A DNA stretch of 64,000 nucleotides. It comes from Streptomyces albicerus. GTDB lineage: Bacteria; Actinomycetota; Actinomycetes; Streptomycetales; Streptomycetaceae. The notes below the pieces were generated by a model. The model had not been told where the DNA came from. It made no database searches and worked only from the letters and a program-made list of their open reading frames with translations. The stretch covers positions 8,245 to 72,244 of the forward strand of contig NZ_VWMY01000033.1 in the NCBI RefSeq assembly GCF_008905045.1, given 5' to 3'. The position numbers and the translations under genes were made by a program. Shown piece after piece: positions 49,575 to 58,432 of this stretch; positions within the stretch are counted from its first letter, which is position 1; each line of letters begins with the position of its first letter.

Positions 49575-50510
49575 TCAGTCCACCGCCCAACTGACGTCAC
49601 CAGGCTGTACGTGATCGCCCGTCGCGATATCTGGTTTCTGTGTCAGGTATGCCTGGCCTGGCGTGGCGTGGTTGGCGGGATAGATCGTGATGCGGCCGAT
49701 CCGCGTGCCGGTGATGTAGCAGGTGGCGTAGACGTTGCGGGTGGGGTGCCGGTATTCGGCCGGGATGAGGACGGGCAGGCGGCTGTCGACGGTCCCGTCA
49801 AGGGCCCCGCCTGTGCGCTGGAACTGGCCCAGGCGGAAGTGCACGCTCCCGTTGCGGAGCTCCAGCACGGGCTCCACGATCCACGACCACGCGGGCAGGG
49901 GCGACGCGGCGGAGACGACGTCGCTGCGGGAGGACACAGTGGTCCAGGCTGCGCCGTACCACAGGACCACCCGCTTGGTGTCGGTCTGGTAGTGCAGCTC
50001 CCCAATCCCAGGCACGGAGTTGGGGCGGGCCGACAGCTGTGGCCGGATGCCCCGGCCGAGGTACAGCTCGTTGCGGGTGACGGTGACGGAGCCCGCGCCG
50101 CTGAGGAGCGTCACCTGGGCCAGGGCAATCTCGTACACGCCGGTCACTGGCGGGTCCTGTACCAGCGCGGGGATTCCCGCGCCCGGGGTGCCCTGGCGGA
50201 TCGCGGCGCGCACGGTCCAGCTCGAGCGGTCCAGGCGCAGCACCACCCAGTCCATGCGGGTCTGCCCGGAGTCGTTGGGCGCGATGGGCAGGCTGTCGCC
50301 GTCGCCGGACGTCCAGAAAAAGCCGCGCAGGGATCCGGCCTGGTTGGCCCGGACGTTGACAGTCAGCCCGGCACCCGCCGTGACGACCGGTTCCAGGGTG
50401 GGGTCACCGATGACGCCGTTGTCCACGAAGGGCGAGGCCATCTGCTCGTACTCGGCGTCCGTGACATTGCGATTGTTGTGGACGGGTGACGGCCAAGAAT
50501 CTTGGGCCAC
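49575..50510 (-). CDS. Minor tail/baseplate fibre protein
   Basis: A 311-residue protein typical of the gene between a Gp37-like tail protein and the receptor-binding fibre. The N-terminal MAQDSWPSPVHNNRNVTDAE YEQM (written in two parts) resembles actinophage proteins that form the tip base; later parts are beta-rich with GELHYQTDTKRVVLWYGAAW. No enzyme motif. Spacing to the next gene is 2 bases and to the previous gene 2 bases, so the tail-tip genes are tightly packed. Confidence 0.75.
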   Translation of the reverse strand: MAQDSWPSPVHNNRNVTDAEYEQMASPFVDNGVIGDPTLEPVVTAGAGLTVNVRANQAGSLRGFFWTSGDGDSLPIAPNDSGQTRMDWVVLRLDRSSWTVRAAIRQGTPGAGIPALVQDPPVTGVYEIALAQVTLLSGAGSVTVTRNELYLGRGIRPQLSARPNSVPGIGELHYQTDTKRVVLWYGAAWTTVSSRSDVVSAASPLPAWSWIVEPVLELRNGSVHFRLGQFQRTGGALDGTVDSRLPVLIPAEYRHPTRNVYATCYITGTRIGRITIYPANHATPGQAYLTQKPDIATGDHVQPGDVSWAVD

Positions 50511-50512
50511 TG

Positions 50513-51673
50513 CTACCTCGCTTCCAGTCGGCCGAGCCTGCGGCCGAGCTCACGTACCAGCCGCACCATCTGCGGATCACTGGTGGCCTCAGGGGAGCCG
50601 ACCAGCGACGTGACGTACTCGCCGCTGTTCGGGGTGGCGTGCAGGTGGATGGACCGCACCAGGTCGGCCACTTCCACCCCGGTCGGCAGCGCGACCGTGA
50701 CGCGGTCGCCGAGGCCGTAGTCCCGGCCGGCCTTCAAGTCCTCGGTGTCGACGGTGATGGTCGCGAGTTCCACCGGCGCTGACCCGCCCGCGAGGGCCTC
50801 GGTGCCGTCCTGGGTGAGCTCGCCGTTGGTGTCGTTGTCGGCGCTGCCGTTGACGAGCTGCTCGACGCGCCACCACAGTGCGGCCGCCGCGGTGTCGGCG
50901 ACCTCGACGTAGGCACGGGGGGTGGCCTGGTCCGAGCCGGTCACCAGCGCGTGCGTCACCGTTGGCGCGCTGAGTTTGTAGGTGACCGCGCGCAGGTTCC
51001 CCAGGCCCTCGCTGAAGCGGGCGGTCGATGTCCGGTCGACCGGCGCATACACCTCGAACTCGATCTGCGTGGCGGTCTGGCGGGTGCGGAAGCCCAACCC
51101 GCCGCCGTCGATCGCCACCCTGCGACAGGTCGCGAGGAGACCTTCCAGGCGGGTGTTGACGCTCGTCGTGGTGCCCACTCCGGCCAGCGTGGCGAGGGCG
51201 AAGTCCGGGATCCGCCTTGCCACCAGGGCGCCGGGCCCGCAGTTCTCGTTGACGAGCGTGCGGATGATGATCTCGGCGTTGGTGGACAGGATCTGCCGGG
51301 CCGTGGCTGGCTGCGCGCTCCAGGCGGACGCCGGGGCGGGCCACGTGAGATAGCCGGCCGGACGCGCCAGGTCGTCGGCGAAGTTCACCCGCACCTTGCC
51401 CGGCGGGGCCTCGCCTTCGCCGCCGATCCCCCATGTGAAGTCCTGCGGGATCTCCATGGGGCCAGCCATCCAGATCTCCCCGTCGCGGATGACGACGAGC
51501 CGGTTGCCGGGCTGGAGTTGGTTCATCACGTAGGGGTGGGCGACCAGGTCCACGCTGCCGCTGCCGGGCTCGTTGAAGCGCAACGTCACATCCAGCGACG
51601 TCCAGTCGGCGAGCGGGTCGCCCTGCACGGTCAGGGCCTGGTTGGTGACGAGGAGCTGGATCGCCACGGCCAC
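50513..51673 (-). CDS. Siphovirus ReqiPepy6 Gp37-like tail protein
   Basis: A 386-residue tail-tip protein matching the Gp37-like family: TNQALTVQGDPLADWTSLDV near the start, the middle LVVIRDGEIWMAGPMEIP and the ending MVRLVRELGRRLGRLEAR. It corresponds functionally to the tail hub/Tal protein of siphoviruses. It follows the Dit gene by 4 bases. Confidence 0.88.
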   Translation of the reverse strand: MAVAIQLLVTNQALTVQGDPLADWTSLDVTLRFNEPGSGSVDLVAHPYVMNQLQPGNRLVVIRDGEIWMAGPMEIPQDFTWGIGGEGEAPPGKVRVNFADDLARPAGYLTWPAPASAWSAQPATARQILSTNAEIIIRTLVNENCGPGALVARRIPDFALATLAGVGTTTSVNTRLEGLLATCRRVAIDGGGLGFRTRQTATQIEFEVYAPVDRTSTARFSEGLGNLRAVTYKLSAPTVTHALVTGSDQATPRAYVEVADTAAAALWWRVEQLVNGSADNDTNGELTQDGTEALAGGSAPVELATITVDTEDLKAGRDYGLGDRVTVALPTGVEVADLVRSIHLHATPNSGEYVTSLVGSPEATSDPQMVRLVRELGRRLGRLEAR

Positions 51674-51677
51674 CCCC

Positions 51678-52676
51678 TCACGCGGTCTCGTACCTCGGGT
51701 TGAAGGCCAGGTCGACCGCAGAGCCGGGGCCGGAGCCGTCCAGCTGGAACGTCACCGCGTTGTCGCCCGGGTCCAGGCCCCAAAGCACCGCTTGCGGCCA
51801 GTTCAGAGCGCCGATCCAGTTCGAGCCGTCCTGGTAGCGGACCTGGACGGGATCGGTGCGTACGGCGACCTTCTGGCCATCGAGGAGGCCCCCGTGCCCG
51901 ACGGCTGGGGCGCTGGGGTTCAGCACGAACGACTCAGTGAACGTCGTGCCGTCGGCGCGCTGCCGCGTGACGGTGAACGTGACCAGACTCGCGGGGCCGG
52001 TGATCGTCCATTCCGGCCAAACGACCACGTCGCTCGGGTTGTTCACGACCGTCGCGCCGAGGACTTGGCTGGACGACACCGACGGGAACGGCTCCAGGAA
52101 GTCTTCGCCCACTCCCTGCTCGCGGTGCACCATCACCGACACCGGGTCCACCCAGTACGGGTCCTCACACCACAGGGTGAGGACCGCGGTGTCCGCAATC
52201 CGGCCCGTCGTGCTCCTCCCGAGCCCGTCGAAGCCCTCCCGGTAGTAGACCTCGATCTGCCTGCGGGTTCCGTCCGGGCGGGCGATCTCCAGCACCCCGG
52301 GCCCCTGTCCCGGTCGCAAGGTGCGGGTGAATGCCGCCGCGAGCCGCCGCCACCGCTCCACGAACTCGAGATGGTTCGCCCCGTAGACGCGCAGAGGCCA
52401 GGTGATCGCGCGAGGTTGCGCCTGCGCGTGGCGCAGCCGAGCGCCCCCGCGCGGGTGTGCGTCCGTGGCCAGCTGGTACGGCGCAGCCCCCAGCCCGTCC
52501 ACGCCGTCGGCGAGGGTGTACCAGCCCAGCGCGCGGCTCGTCAGCGGCCACACGCCGCCGGAGGGGTCGTAGTAGGTGACCGAAGGCCGGCCGAGTTCGG
52601 GTCCGCCACCTCCGCCGCCGGCAGGTGGCTCACCGGGGTCCGGCGGGGTGGTGACCGGGGCAGCGATCAGCGGCAT
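51678..52676 (-). CDS. Distal tail (Dit)-like protein
   Basis: A 332-residue phage tail protein of the Dit/T4-like tail family. A short Pro/Gly-rich N-terminus (PPAGGGGGGPEL) precedes the first beta domain; the central VYGANHLEFVERWRRLAAAF and LWCEDPYWVDPVSVMVH blocks are typical. It links the tail tube to the tip proteins. It abuts the tape measure gene, with stop and start adjacent. Confidence 0.87.
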   Translation of the reverse strand: MPLIAAPVTTPPDPGEPPAGGGGGGPELGRPSVTYYDPSGGVWPLTSRALGWYTLADGVDGLGAAPYQLATDAHPRGGARLRHAQAQPRAITWPLRVYGANHLEFVERWRRLAAAFTRTLRPGQGPGVLEIARPDGTRRQIEVYYREGFDGLGRSTTGRIADTAVLTLWCEDPYWVDPVSVMVHREQGVGEDFLEPFPSVSSSQVLGATVVNNPSDVVVWPEWTITGPASLVTFTVTRQRADGTTFTESFVLNPSAPAVGHGGLLDGQKVAVRTDPVQVRYQDGSNWIGALNWPQAVLWGLDPGDNAVTFQLDGSGPGSAVDLAFNPRYETA

Positions 52677-54908
52677 TTACCGTGGCCTCCCCAGTCGAGC
52701 GAGTGCCTCCTGGCGGCGCTGGAGCGCCTCCAGGTCCTGCAGCGTCATCTCTCGCTGCGTCAGGTTGTAGGTGGTGGTCGGGCTGTAGACGCTGCCGCTG
52801 GGCTGAGCTCCCATGCCCGCTGGAACGGCAGCCATCGGCATGCCGCGCAGGTCCGTGGTCAGGCCTTGCAACTGCTTGCGGAGCGACGGGGTTTGTAGGT
52901 CGATGCCGCGCTGGAACCCTTCGATGAGTAGGCGTCCGGCTGGGGTGAGGATCTTCGCGTCCAGGTCCGCGGGGCCCTTCCAGTCCGGGAGGTTGCTGGT
53001 GAGCCCGGACAGAACGCCTTCCACGCTGGGAATCATCGACTGAATACCGTCGATGAACCCACTGATGAGGTCCTGACCTGCGCCGATCAAGGCTCCGGCG
53101 ATGCCGGAGAGCTGAGCGCGCGCGATGCCCGGGAGCCGCCCGAGCTGCTCGCCCACGTCGCCGAGCATCCCCCGCACAGCCCGCAGCATCCCGCTCGCGG
53201 CCCGCTGCCCCGAGTCGATCGTCTGGTTCATGAAATCGAGGGCGAAGCCCCTGACCCTGCCCGGGAAGGCGCTCCAGGCACGGACCTGGGAGTCGATCAT
53301 TCGTTGGGTCAGGTCAGCTGCGGCCTCTTGCGCTGACGAGAAGTCGCCCTGCAGCAGATCCACCAAGATCATGAGTGCCGGAACGACGACCTCGCCGATG
53401 AACTCGGCCATGTCACTCAGGACGGGCAGGAGCAGAAGCTGAAGCCCCTCGGCCACCATCTGTACGCCGGGGGCAACGGCGCGGATGACCTCGGCAAGCA
53501 GTTGGATCAGTGGCACCAGGCTGGGCAGGAGCGCGACGATCAGCTCGCTCGCGAGTTCGATCAAGGGCAGCGCCGCAATGATCAGCTCGCCGAACGCTGC
53601 GGCTGCCTCGATAAGGACCGGCCCCAGGGCGGCGAGGATCGGCTGAAGCGCCTCACCCAGGGCGACCACCAGCGCCTGAATCGGCGGACCAAGCTCGGTC
53701 AGGATCGGCGCGATCAGACCAAGCGCCTGCCCCAGCAACGGAGCCGCGGTCTCCGCGATCAACGCCATGGTCCCGAACAGGGCCTTCAGCCCGTCCTGCA
53801 CCTCCGGCGACGCGAACGCCTCCGCGAGCGCCCCAGTGACCTCCTCCAGCGTGCCGATCAGGCCCCCACCGGAGACCGACGCCGCATCGAAGATCGAGCC
53901 GATGATGGAGCCGACGTTCATGGCGACGTCGACCAGGTCGCCGATCAGGTCGATCGCGTCCTGGATGGCGTCCTGCATCCGTCCGGACTCGAACGCGGCG
54001 CCCAGCTTCTGGCCGATCTGGTTGGCCGAGTGCGCGGCCGCCGCAGTGAGGCCCTCGAACGACGGGCCGGCGGCCGCGGCGATCTGTCCCAGCGCCGTGA
54101 CGACGATGCCAGGCAGGCCGCTGAGGTTGCTCAGCCCCTTGGAGGCCGAGCCCATCGCTTTGCCGAGCGTGCCGTTCTCCGCCAGTTCGCGGGCCGCACC
54201 CATCGCGCCGGCGGCCATGTCACCCAGCGCGGTAGCGGTGTTGAACAGCTCACGCCGCAGCACCGGCAGCACGCTCTTGGCGGTGCGCTCAAAGTTCTCG
54301 GAGAGCCCGCGGAAGAACTCGTCCTGGACGGACTGTTGGACTTCCTTCCATGCGGGGGCGATGTCGCGTACGGCGAGCGCGAAGGCCTTCGCCTCCGGGC
54401 TGAGCTGCTTGAGGGCCTCGTTGAACTCCTCGGCCTTGGACGGGTCCAGGGCCGCGGACAGGGCGTCGTCCATGCCCTGGGTCGCGAGCTTGACGACGAA
54501 CGTGGCCTGCTTAAGCGCGAGCATCGCCGTGACCCCGACCGCGCCCGCAGGAGCGATGTTGGCCAGCGTGGCGACCAGACCAGCGGCGGCCGGAGCAGCT
54601 GCGCCGAGCATCGCCGCGATCCGGCCGACCGACATCGCAACCCCACCGAGGCTGCCGGCCATGCCCGCGATCCGGCCCAGCGACAGGGTGAACCTGTCGC
54701 CCTCGTTGGTGCCCGTTGCCAGCCCGGCCGCGATCAGGTCGCCGCTGGTGGCGAACTGGCCGTTCAGGTGGCGCAGGCGGCCCTCGGTGTCGCGCTGGAA
54801 GCCCCGCATGGCCAGTTCGGCGTCGGACAGGCCTCGCCGCATGCCGGAGTCGTCCGCCTGAATCAGGCCGACCAGATCACCGATGACGAGGGAGGACACC
54901 TGAAGCAC
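52677..54908 (-). CDS. Tail tape measure protein
   Basis: A 743-residue tape measure protein that sets tail length and passes DNA. It has an N-terminal helical part (LSDAELAMRGFQRDTEGRLR), a long Ala/Gly/Leu-rich hydrophobic middle (about 75-150 and 360-500, several membrane-like helices such as LGQALGLIAPILTELGPPIQ), and a C-terminal helical end with LTQREMTLQDLEALQRRQEA. By the usual 0.15 nm per residue, the tail would be about 110 nm (inference). GTG start at 54908, 17 bases after the chaperone frame. Confidence 0.93.
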   Translation of the reverse strand: MLQVSSLVIGDLVGLIQADDSGMRRGLSDAELAMRGFQRDTEGRLRHLNGQFATSGDLIAAGLATGTNEGDRFTLSLGRIAGMAGSLGGVAMSVGRIAAMLGAAAPAAAGLVATLANIAPAGAVGVTAMLALKQATFVVKLATQGMDDALSAALDPSKAEEFNEALKQLSPEAKAFALAVRDIAPAWKEVQQSVQDEFFRGLSENFERTAKSVLPVLRRELFNTATALGDMAAGAMGAARELAENGTLGKAMGSASKGLSNLSGLPGIVVTALGQIAAAAGPSFEGLTAAAAHSANQIGQKLGAAFESGRMQDAIQDAIDLIGDLVDVAMNVGSIIGSIFDAASVSGGGLIGTLEEVTGALAEAFASPEVQDGLKALFGTMALIAETAAPLLGQALGLIAPILTELGPPIQALVVALGEALQPILAALGPVLIEAAAAFGELIIAALPLIELASELIVALLPSLVPLIQLLAEVIRAVAPGVQMVAEGLQLLLLPVLSDMAEFIGEVVVPALMILVDLLQGDFSSAQEAAADLTQRMIDSQVRAWSAFPGRVRGFALDFMNQTIDSGQRAASGMLRAVRGMLGDVGEQLGRLPGIARAQLSGIAGALIGAGQDLISGFIDGIQSMIPSVEGVLSGLTSNLPDWKGPADLDAKILTPAGRLLIEGFQRGIDLQTPSLRKQLQGLTTDLRGMPMAAVPAGMGAQPSGSVYSPTTTYNLTQREMTLQDLEALQRRQEALARLGRPR

Positions 54909-54925
54909 CCCCGTCCGCTGTTGAG

Positions 54926-55530
54926 TTATCTGTGCAGGGCGGCTCTGATCTGGTCGGGTTCTTCGATCACACGGATCTCGTCACCGGCCACCTGGCGGAA
55001 CACCGACTGCGGGGAGAGGCCGTTGAGGTAGACCGCGAACTGGCGGCGGGTCAGGCGCGCGAGCTCTTCCGGGCGGAGGTGGTACTCGCGGCGGAAGTCG
55101 GCCTCGATTGCCCACCAGTACTCGCGGACGGCTTTTTGGAGACGGCTCTCCTCGCGGCGCGGTTCGGGCTCTGGGCTTTTCCCTTGAGCTCCTTCGTGAC
55201 GCGCTCCAGCGCCTCCGCGAAGGTGATGTCGTCGCCGGACGCCTGCGCCATGCCCCACAGAAGGACGGTCATCAGCTGCCGTGTGCCGATCTTCGGCGGG
55301 GCCAGCCACTTCTCAGCGGCCTCCTCGCCGAACAGCATGGCGATCAGCTCCGCAACGTCCTCGTCGCTGGAGGAGTCGCTGAGCGCCGCGTATCGCTCGC
55401 CGAACCCGACCGGCAGGTCGTTCGGTACGACCACGGTGACGCCCTTGACCACTGTCGTGCGGTGGCCGCCGTGCTGCTCGTCCCAGAACGCGTCGAAGCT
55501 GTCGTCGATCGGGTGCTTGCGGGCGGTCAT
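54926..55530 (-). CDS. Tail assembly chaperone, long form made by minus-one frameshift
   Basis: The longer chaperone needed for tape measure loading. Ribosomes start at 55530, read through ELKG to the heptamer GGGAAAA (minus strand, 55183-55177), slip back one base and continue SPEPEPRREESRLQKAVREY to the stop at 54926, giving about 201 residues. The second frame has no good start of its own; its upstream ATG would give unrelated Arg/His-rich sequence. This matches the G/GT arrangement of lambda and most siphoviruses. Confidence 0.85.
55051..55530 (-). CDS. Tail assembly chaperone, short form
   Basis: The 159-residue unshifted product: MTARKHPIDDSFDAFWDEQH, a helical core (DEDVAELIAMLFGEEAAEKW; GTRQLMTVLLWGMAQASGDD) and a Ser/Arg-rich end after the slip site (PNRAARRAVSKKPSASTGGQ). 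It overlaps the tail tube stop by 4 bases (ATGA) and is read in excess over the frameshifted form. Confidence 0.85.
   Translation of the reverse strand: MTARKHPIDDSFDAFWDEQHGGHRTTVVKGVTVVVPNDLPVGFGERYAALSDSSSDEDVAELIAMLFGEEAAEKWLAPPKIGTRQLMTVLLWGMAQASGDDITFAEALERVTKELKGKAQSPNRAARRAVSKKPSASTGGQSRPTSAASTTSARKSSRA
55177..55183 (-). promoter_or_regulatory. Programmed minus-one frameshift site GGGAAAA
   Basis: On the minus strand GGGAAAA lies in phase AAG GGA AAA GCC of the short chaperone, the X-XXY-YYZ pattern of slippery heptamers. The end coordinates of the two frames differ by exactly the phase expected for a one-base backward slip. Confidence 0.85.
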
Positions 55531-55952
55531 GCCTTGACCGCCGTGGTGTCGGCACCCGAGCGGGTGAAGGTGGCGGCGAAGGCGCCCTTGGCGTTGTTCC
55601 CGCCGCCCTGCTCGCCGAGGGTGACGTGCGCTTTCCACACCTTCCACACGGTGTCGCCTGGGTAGGCGAACCGGAAACCGCCGAGGCTGGCTTCGCTGAG
55701 CCGTGCGGCCAGGACCGCCACCAGGGCCTGACCGGCGTCCGCCGGGTCGTGCTGGCCCTGAAGGGTGAACTGCTTGTTGATCTCCATCTTCTGGGACTCG
55801 GCCTGCCCCTGGCTGCCGAAGACGGTCGTCGGGGTGACTTCCTCCCCGGTCGTGATGGTGAGCGTGTTGATCTCGCCGATCGGGACCCACGTCCCCGGGG
55901 CGTCCGGGTCCTCGATCTCGAACTCGATGGCTCGGGCGTCGTAGATGGCCAC
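55527..55952 (-). CDS. Major tail (tube) protein
   Basis: A 141-residue tail tube subunit: VAIYDARAIEFEIEDPDAPG, the central FGSQGQAESQKMEINKQFTL and a beta-rich C-terminus (FRFAYPGDTVWKVWKAHVTL). Size and location between connector genes and the chaperone pair are as expected. The GTG at 55952 is chosen because a GGAGGA ribosome site lies 6 bases upstream. Confidence 0.85.
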   Translation of the reverse strand: MAIYDARAIEFEIEDPDAPGTWVPIGEINTLTITTGEEVTPTTVFGSQGQAESQKMEINKQFTLQGQHDPADAGQALVAVLAARLSEASLGGFRFAYPGDTVWKVWKAHVTLGEQGGGNNAKGAFAATFTRSGADTTAVKA

Positions 55953-56022
55953 GATGGTTCCTCCATACATGACGAAGCGCCCGTCACGCGGAGGCGTACG
56001 GGCTACGGGAAAGGGGGGAGGG

Positions 56023-56448
56023 TCAGACGCGGTGTGTCGTGATCGACCGCACGTACAGCCGGTAGTTCACGACGTGTTCGTGACGGCCGTTCGCGTCGAC
56101 ACCGAGAGACGCGGGCCGGGCCTGGATCGCGAAGCAGGAGAGCAACTGGGTCCCGTCCGGCAGGGTGACCGGCCCGAGGCCGTGTAGCTCGTCGTAGATG
56201 GCCTTGCAGCGGTCGCGGGAGACCTGCGGGTCGGCCGTTCCTCGTACCTTCACCTGCAAGTTCGGCTCGTCGTAGCCGAGCTTTCCGTCTGGCTCCGGGC
56301 CGCCGTACAGCGTCAGGACGACTACCTCGTCCGGGCCGGACGGCATGTGCTCGAGGGCGCAGTCCCCGGCGGTGCCGTCGGGGTCGTAGGTGAGCAGGGC
56401 CTTGCCTTCGAGGTGGCGGGCGAGGCCGTCGAGGAGAGTGTCAGCCAC
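56023..56448 (-). CDS. Tail terminator-like minor capsid protein
   Basis: A 141-residue protein of the minor capsid/tail terminator group (TLLDGLARHLEGKALLTYDP; PNLQVKVRGTADPQVSRDRC; a final YRLYVRSI). It fits the Pfam minor capsid protein found in this gene position and would cap the tail at the head interface. It overlaps the previous gene by 8 bases. Confidence 0.8.
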   Translation of the reverse strand: MADTLLDGLARHLEGKALLTYDPDGTAGDCALEHMPSGPDEVVVLTLYGGPEPDGKLGYDEPNLQVKVRGTADPQVSRDRCKAIYDELHGLGPVTLPDGTQLLSCFAIQARPASLGVDANGRHEHVVNYRLYVRSITTHRV

Positions 56449-56791
56449 GGAACCACCTCCGCAGATCCACGGCCATCAGTTGAAGCACCACGTCCCGCTC
56501 CGAGTTCATCGGATCTTCGAGGTACTTCGCCTTCCGGCCTGGCAGGTGCTTCCAGTCCATCTCTTCGTGCTGGCGCTTCGCGTAGACGGTGTCGTACGAG
56601 ATCGCCCCGTCGAGGCCGTCCACATGAACCTTGCCGGACCTCTCCAGGGTGCTCTCGTCGAGCGGGACTTGAGTCTTGGAGACCCCAAGGACGTGCTCCA
56701 GTCCCTTCTCCAGGCCTTCAGAGGCGAGACGTCGGCCCCGGGACGTCCATAGCCGCATCCCGTCAAACTCGAAGCGCGTGTACTGGGTCAT
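56441..56791 (-). CDS. HK97 gp10-like connector protein
   Basis: A 116-residue protein with the layout of minor capsid/neck proteins of the HK97 gp10 type: TRFEFDGMRLWTSRGRRLAS, the GKVHVDGLDGAISYDTVYAK region that includes the HxVxx(G)xxxY pattern, and the ending KAKYLEDPMNSERDVVLQLM. It overlaps the stopper gene by 4 bases and the tail terminator gene by 8. Confidence 0.8.
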   Translation of the reverse strand: MTQYTRFEFDGMRLWTSRGRRLASEGLEKGLEHVLGVSKTQVPLDESTLERSGKVHVDGLDGAISYDTVYAKRQHEEMDWKHLPGRKAKYLEDPMNSERDVVLQLMAVDLRRWFRG

Positions 56792-57111
56792 ACGAGGCTC
56801 ACCTCCAGGTGCTGCGGAAGCGGCAGACCGCCCGCATCATGCCGGGCCTGGACGAGCACAGTGGTGACCCGGCCGTCCGGCAAGGTGACGCGGGACTCAG
56901 GCGGCGCGGTGACCGCGTCCAGACGGCAGAAGAACCTCGCCGAGGAGACCACCTCGTTGCCGTCGGCCGCGCGGACCATGCGGTTCTTCTCCTCGAGGAA
57001 ACACAGCACCGCGACAGGCTCGCCGTACACCGGGCCCCGCGCGCTGCTGCCCTCGTACGGCTCTACCGTCACCGAGTGCTGCAACCAGCGGCGTGGCAGT
57101 CGGCGGCCCAT
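56788..57111 (-). CDS. Head-tail stopper-like protein
   Basis: A 107-residue beta-rich protein (WLQHSVTVEPYEGSSARGPV; VAVLCFLEEKNRMVRAADGN; VTLPDGRVTTVLVQARHDAG) with the order and size of phage head closure proteins. The ATG at 57111 overlaps the adaptor stop (ATGA), which sets the start over an upstream in-frame one. Confidence 0.78.
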   Translation of the reverse strand: MGRRLPRRWLQHSVTVEPYEGSSARGPVYGEPVAVLCFLEEKNRMVRAADGNEVVSSARFFCRLDAVTAPPESRVTLPDGRVTTVLVQARHDAGGLPLPQHLEVSLV

Positions 57112-57542
57112 CAGGTCACCACCACACCGAGGGTCAGCTTCCGTGTACCCGACGGGTAACCGGCCAGCTTCGGAGCCGTCAGCGACCTCCACACCCGGGG
57201 CGCCACCACCGGCTGACCGCCGCCGGCGCCGGACGAGGCAGAACTGCGCGCACCGTACTTGATCCGTGCGCTACCGAGCGCAACCTCCTCCGCCGTGCGG
57301 CCGGAGACGTCGCTCTCCTCGCCCTCCTCCTCCCAGTACTCCACCTGCGCGCACGTGGCGTCGGAGAACGCCTTGATCACGTCGGCGTCGGTCGGCAGCC
57401 CGCTCGCGTCGACGTCGTACACCGCGCCCAGCAGGACGTCGGAGTCGAGGAGCTCCGACGCCCGCGCCAGGAGCCGGTCAATGTCGGCCGGCGGGGTCTG
57501 CCCGGTGTACGTCTGGTACTCGGCTGATGTCGCGTACGCCAC
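57111..57542 (-). CDS. Head-tail adaptor (gp6-like connector)
   Basis: A 143-residue adaptor: YATSAEYQTYTGQTPPADID and RLLARASELLDSDVLLGAVY form the helical bundle that docks on the portal, followed by ADVIKAFSDATCAQVEYWEE. It is the first of the neck genes. The C-terminal half is Ser/Gly-rich. Confidence 0.83.
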   Translation of the reverse strand: MAYATSAEYQTYTGQTPPADIDRLLARASELLDSDVLLGAVYDVDASGLPTDADVIKAFSDATCAQVEYWEEEGEESDVSGRTAEEVALGSARIKYGARSSASSGAGGGQPVVAPRVWRSLTAPKLAGYPSGTRKLTLGVVVT

Positions 57543-57554
57543 CGGACATCCTCC

Positions 57555-58058
57555 TTACGCAGACGCGCCGATGATGACGACGTCGTACGTGACGGGCGTA
57601 CCGGCGGCGCTGTTGGTGAACGTCAGCAGGTCGCCCGTGGCCGGGGTCACCGGGGCGCCGGCCACGTCCGGAGCGACCCACAGGAACGCGCCGCCCGGGC
57701 GGACCGGGATGCCGTCCCCGGCCGCCAGGAACAGGGGCACCCCGTTGGTGGCCTCGCGGATGACGTTGACGTTGTTCGTGTTCCCGGCTGCCGCCGACAC
57801 GAGGAGCAGCTTGATCCGGGCGAACGTCAGCGTCGCTCCGAACGCATCCGTGAGGACTCCGGCGAGGTCGAGGTTCTCCGTCGCGGACGCGGCGAGCGTC
57901 CGGGTGTCGGCGAAGATCTTGTCCGCCTGATTGGCCCCAGTCCCGGAGGCCAGAGAGATCGCCTTCGAGAACTTCAGCGGGGCGCGCGGGGTGACCAGGT
58001 CCAGCGCCTCGGCGAGCGTGCTGTCCAGACTCAAAGCCAGCTTCGTGCTCAGCGTCAT
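57555..58058 (-). CDS. Uncharacterised head protein (possible decoration protein)
   Basis: A 167-residue beta-rich protein without Cys, starting TLSTKLALSLDSTLAEALDL and ending with GDLLTFTNSAAGTPVTYDVV. Its position directly after the major capsid and a small head protein, and its all-beta character, suggest a capsid decoration or fibre protein, but there is no recognised family. It overlaps the upstream gene by 4 bases. Confidence 0.65.
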   Translation of the reverse strand: MTLSTKLALSLDSTLAEALDLVTPRAPLKFSKAISLASGTGANQADKIFADTRTLAASATENLDLAGVLTDAFGATLTFARIKLLLVSAAAGNTNNVNVIREATNGVPLFLAAGDGIPVRPGGAFLWVAPDVAGAPVTPATGDLLTFTNSAAGTPVTYDVVIIGASA

Positions 58059-58411
58059 GCCGCGTCACCCCCGCCGTACTGCTCGATCAGCTGCTCCTTG
58101 GTGAGCAGGTTGATCTCGTTGACCTCGTCGGAGTCCTTGGCCTGCGAGCGGGCGTACTCTGCCCACTCGGCCTTGGACGCGGAACGGGCCGGAGGCTTGA
58201 TGTCCTCCGGCCCGCTGCCGCTCCCCTCACCACCACCCGGCGGGTCCTCGTCCGGCTCGTCCGCCAGCTCGATTCCGTACTCCTCGGCCACGTCCGCCAC
58301 GGCGTCCGCCTGCTCGTCGGTCGCCTCAGCCACGCCGTCCACGAACCGGACGGTCCCGGCCGGGGTGTTCACCTGCATCTGCGGGTGCCGCTCGCACTTC
58401 AGCACAGCCAT
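58055..58411 (-). CDS. Small acidic head protein with C-terminal HeH-like motif
   Basis: A 118-residue protein. The N-terminal half (MAVLKCERHPQMQVNTPAGT, VRFVDGVAEATDEQADAVAD) is acidic; a Gly/Pro linker leads to SASKAEWAEYARSQAKDSDE and INLLTKEQLIEQYGG, a helix-extended-helix-like ending common in phage head proteins. Probably a head accessory or completion protein. Confidence 0.7.
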   Translation of the reverse strand: MAVLKCERHPQMQVNTPAGTVRFVDGVAEATDEQADAVADVAEEYGIELADEPDEDPPGGGEGSGSGPEDIKPPARSASKAEWAEYARSQAKDSDEVNEINLLTKEQLIEQYGGGDAA

Positions 58412-58432
58412 GATCGCTACCTCTTCCCGGCC

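Noticed and set aside
55195..55309. Independent start for the second tail-chaperone frame
   Set aside because: The N-terminal part of that frame is Arg/His/Gly-rich antisense-like sequence; similarity begins exactly at the GGGAAAA slip site, so frameshifting explains it better.
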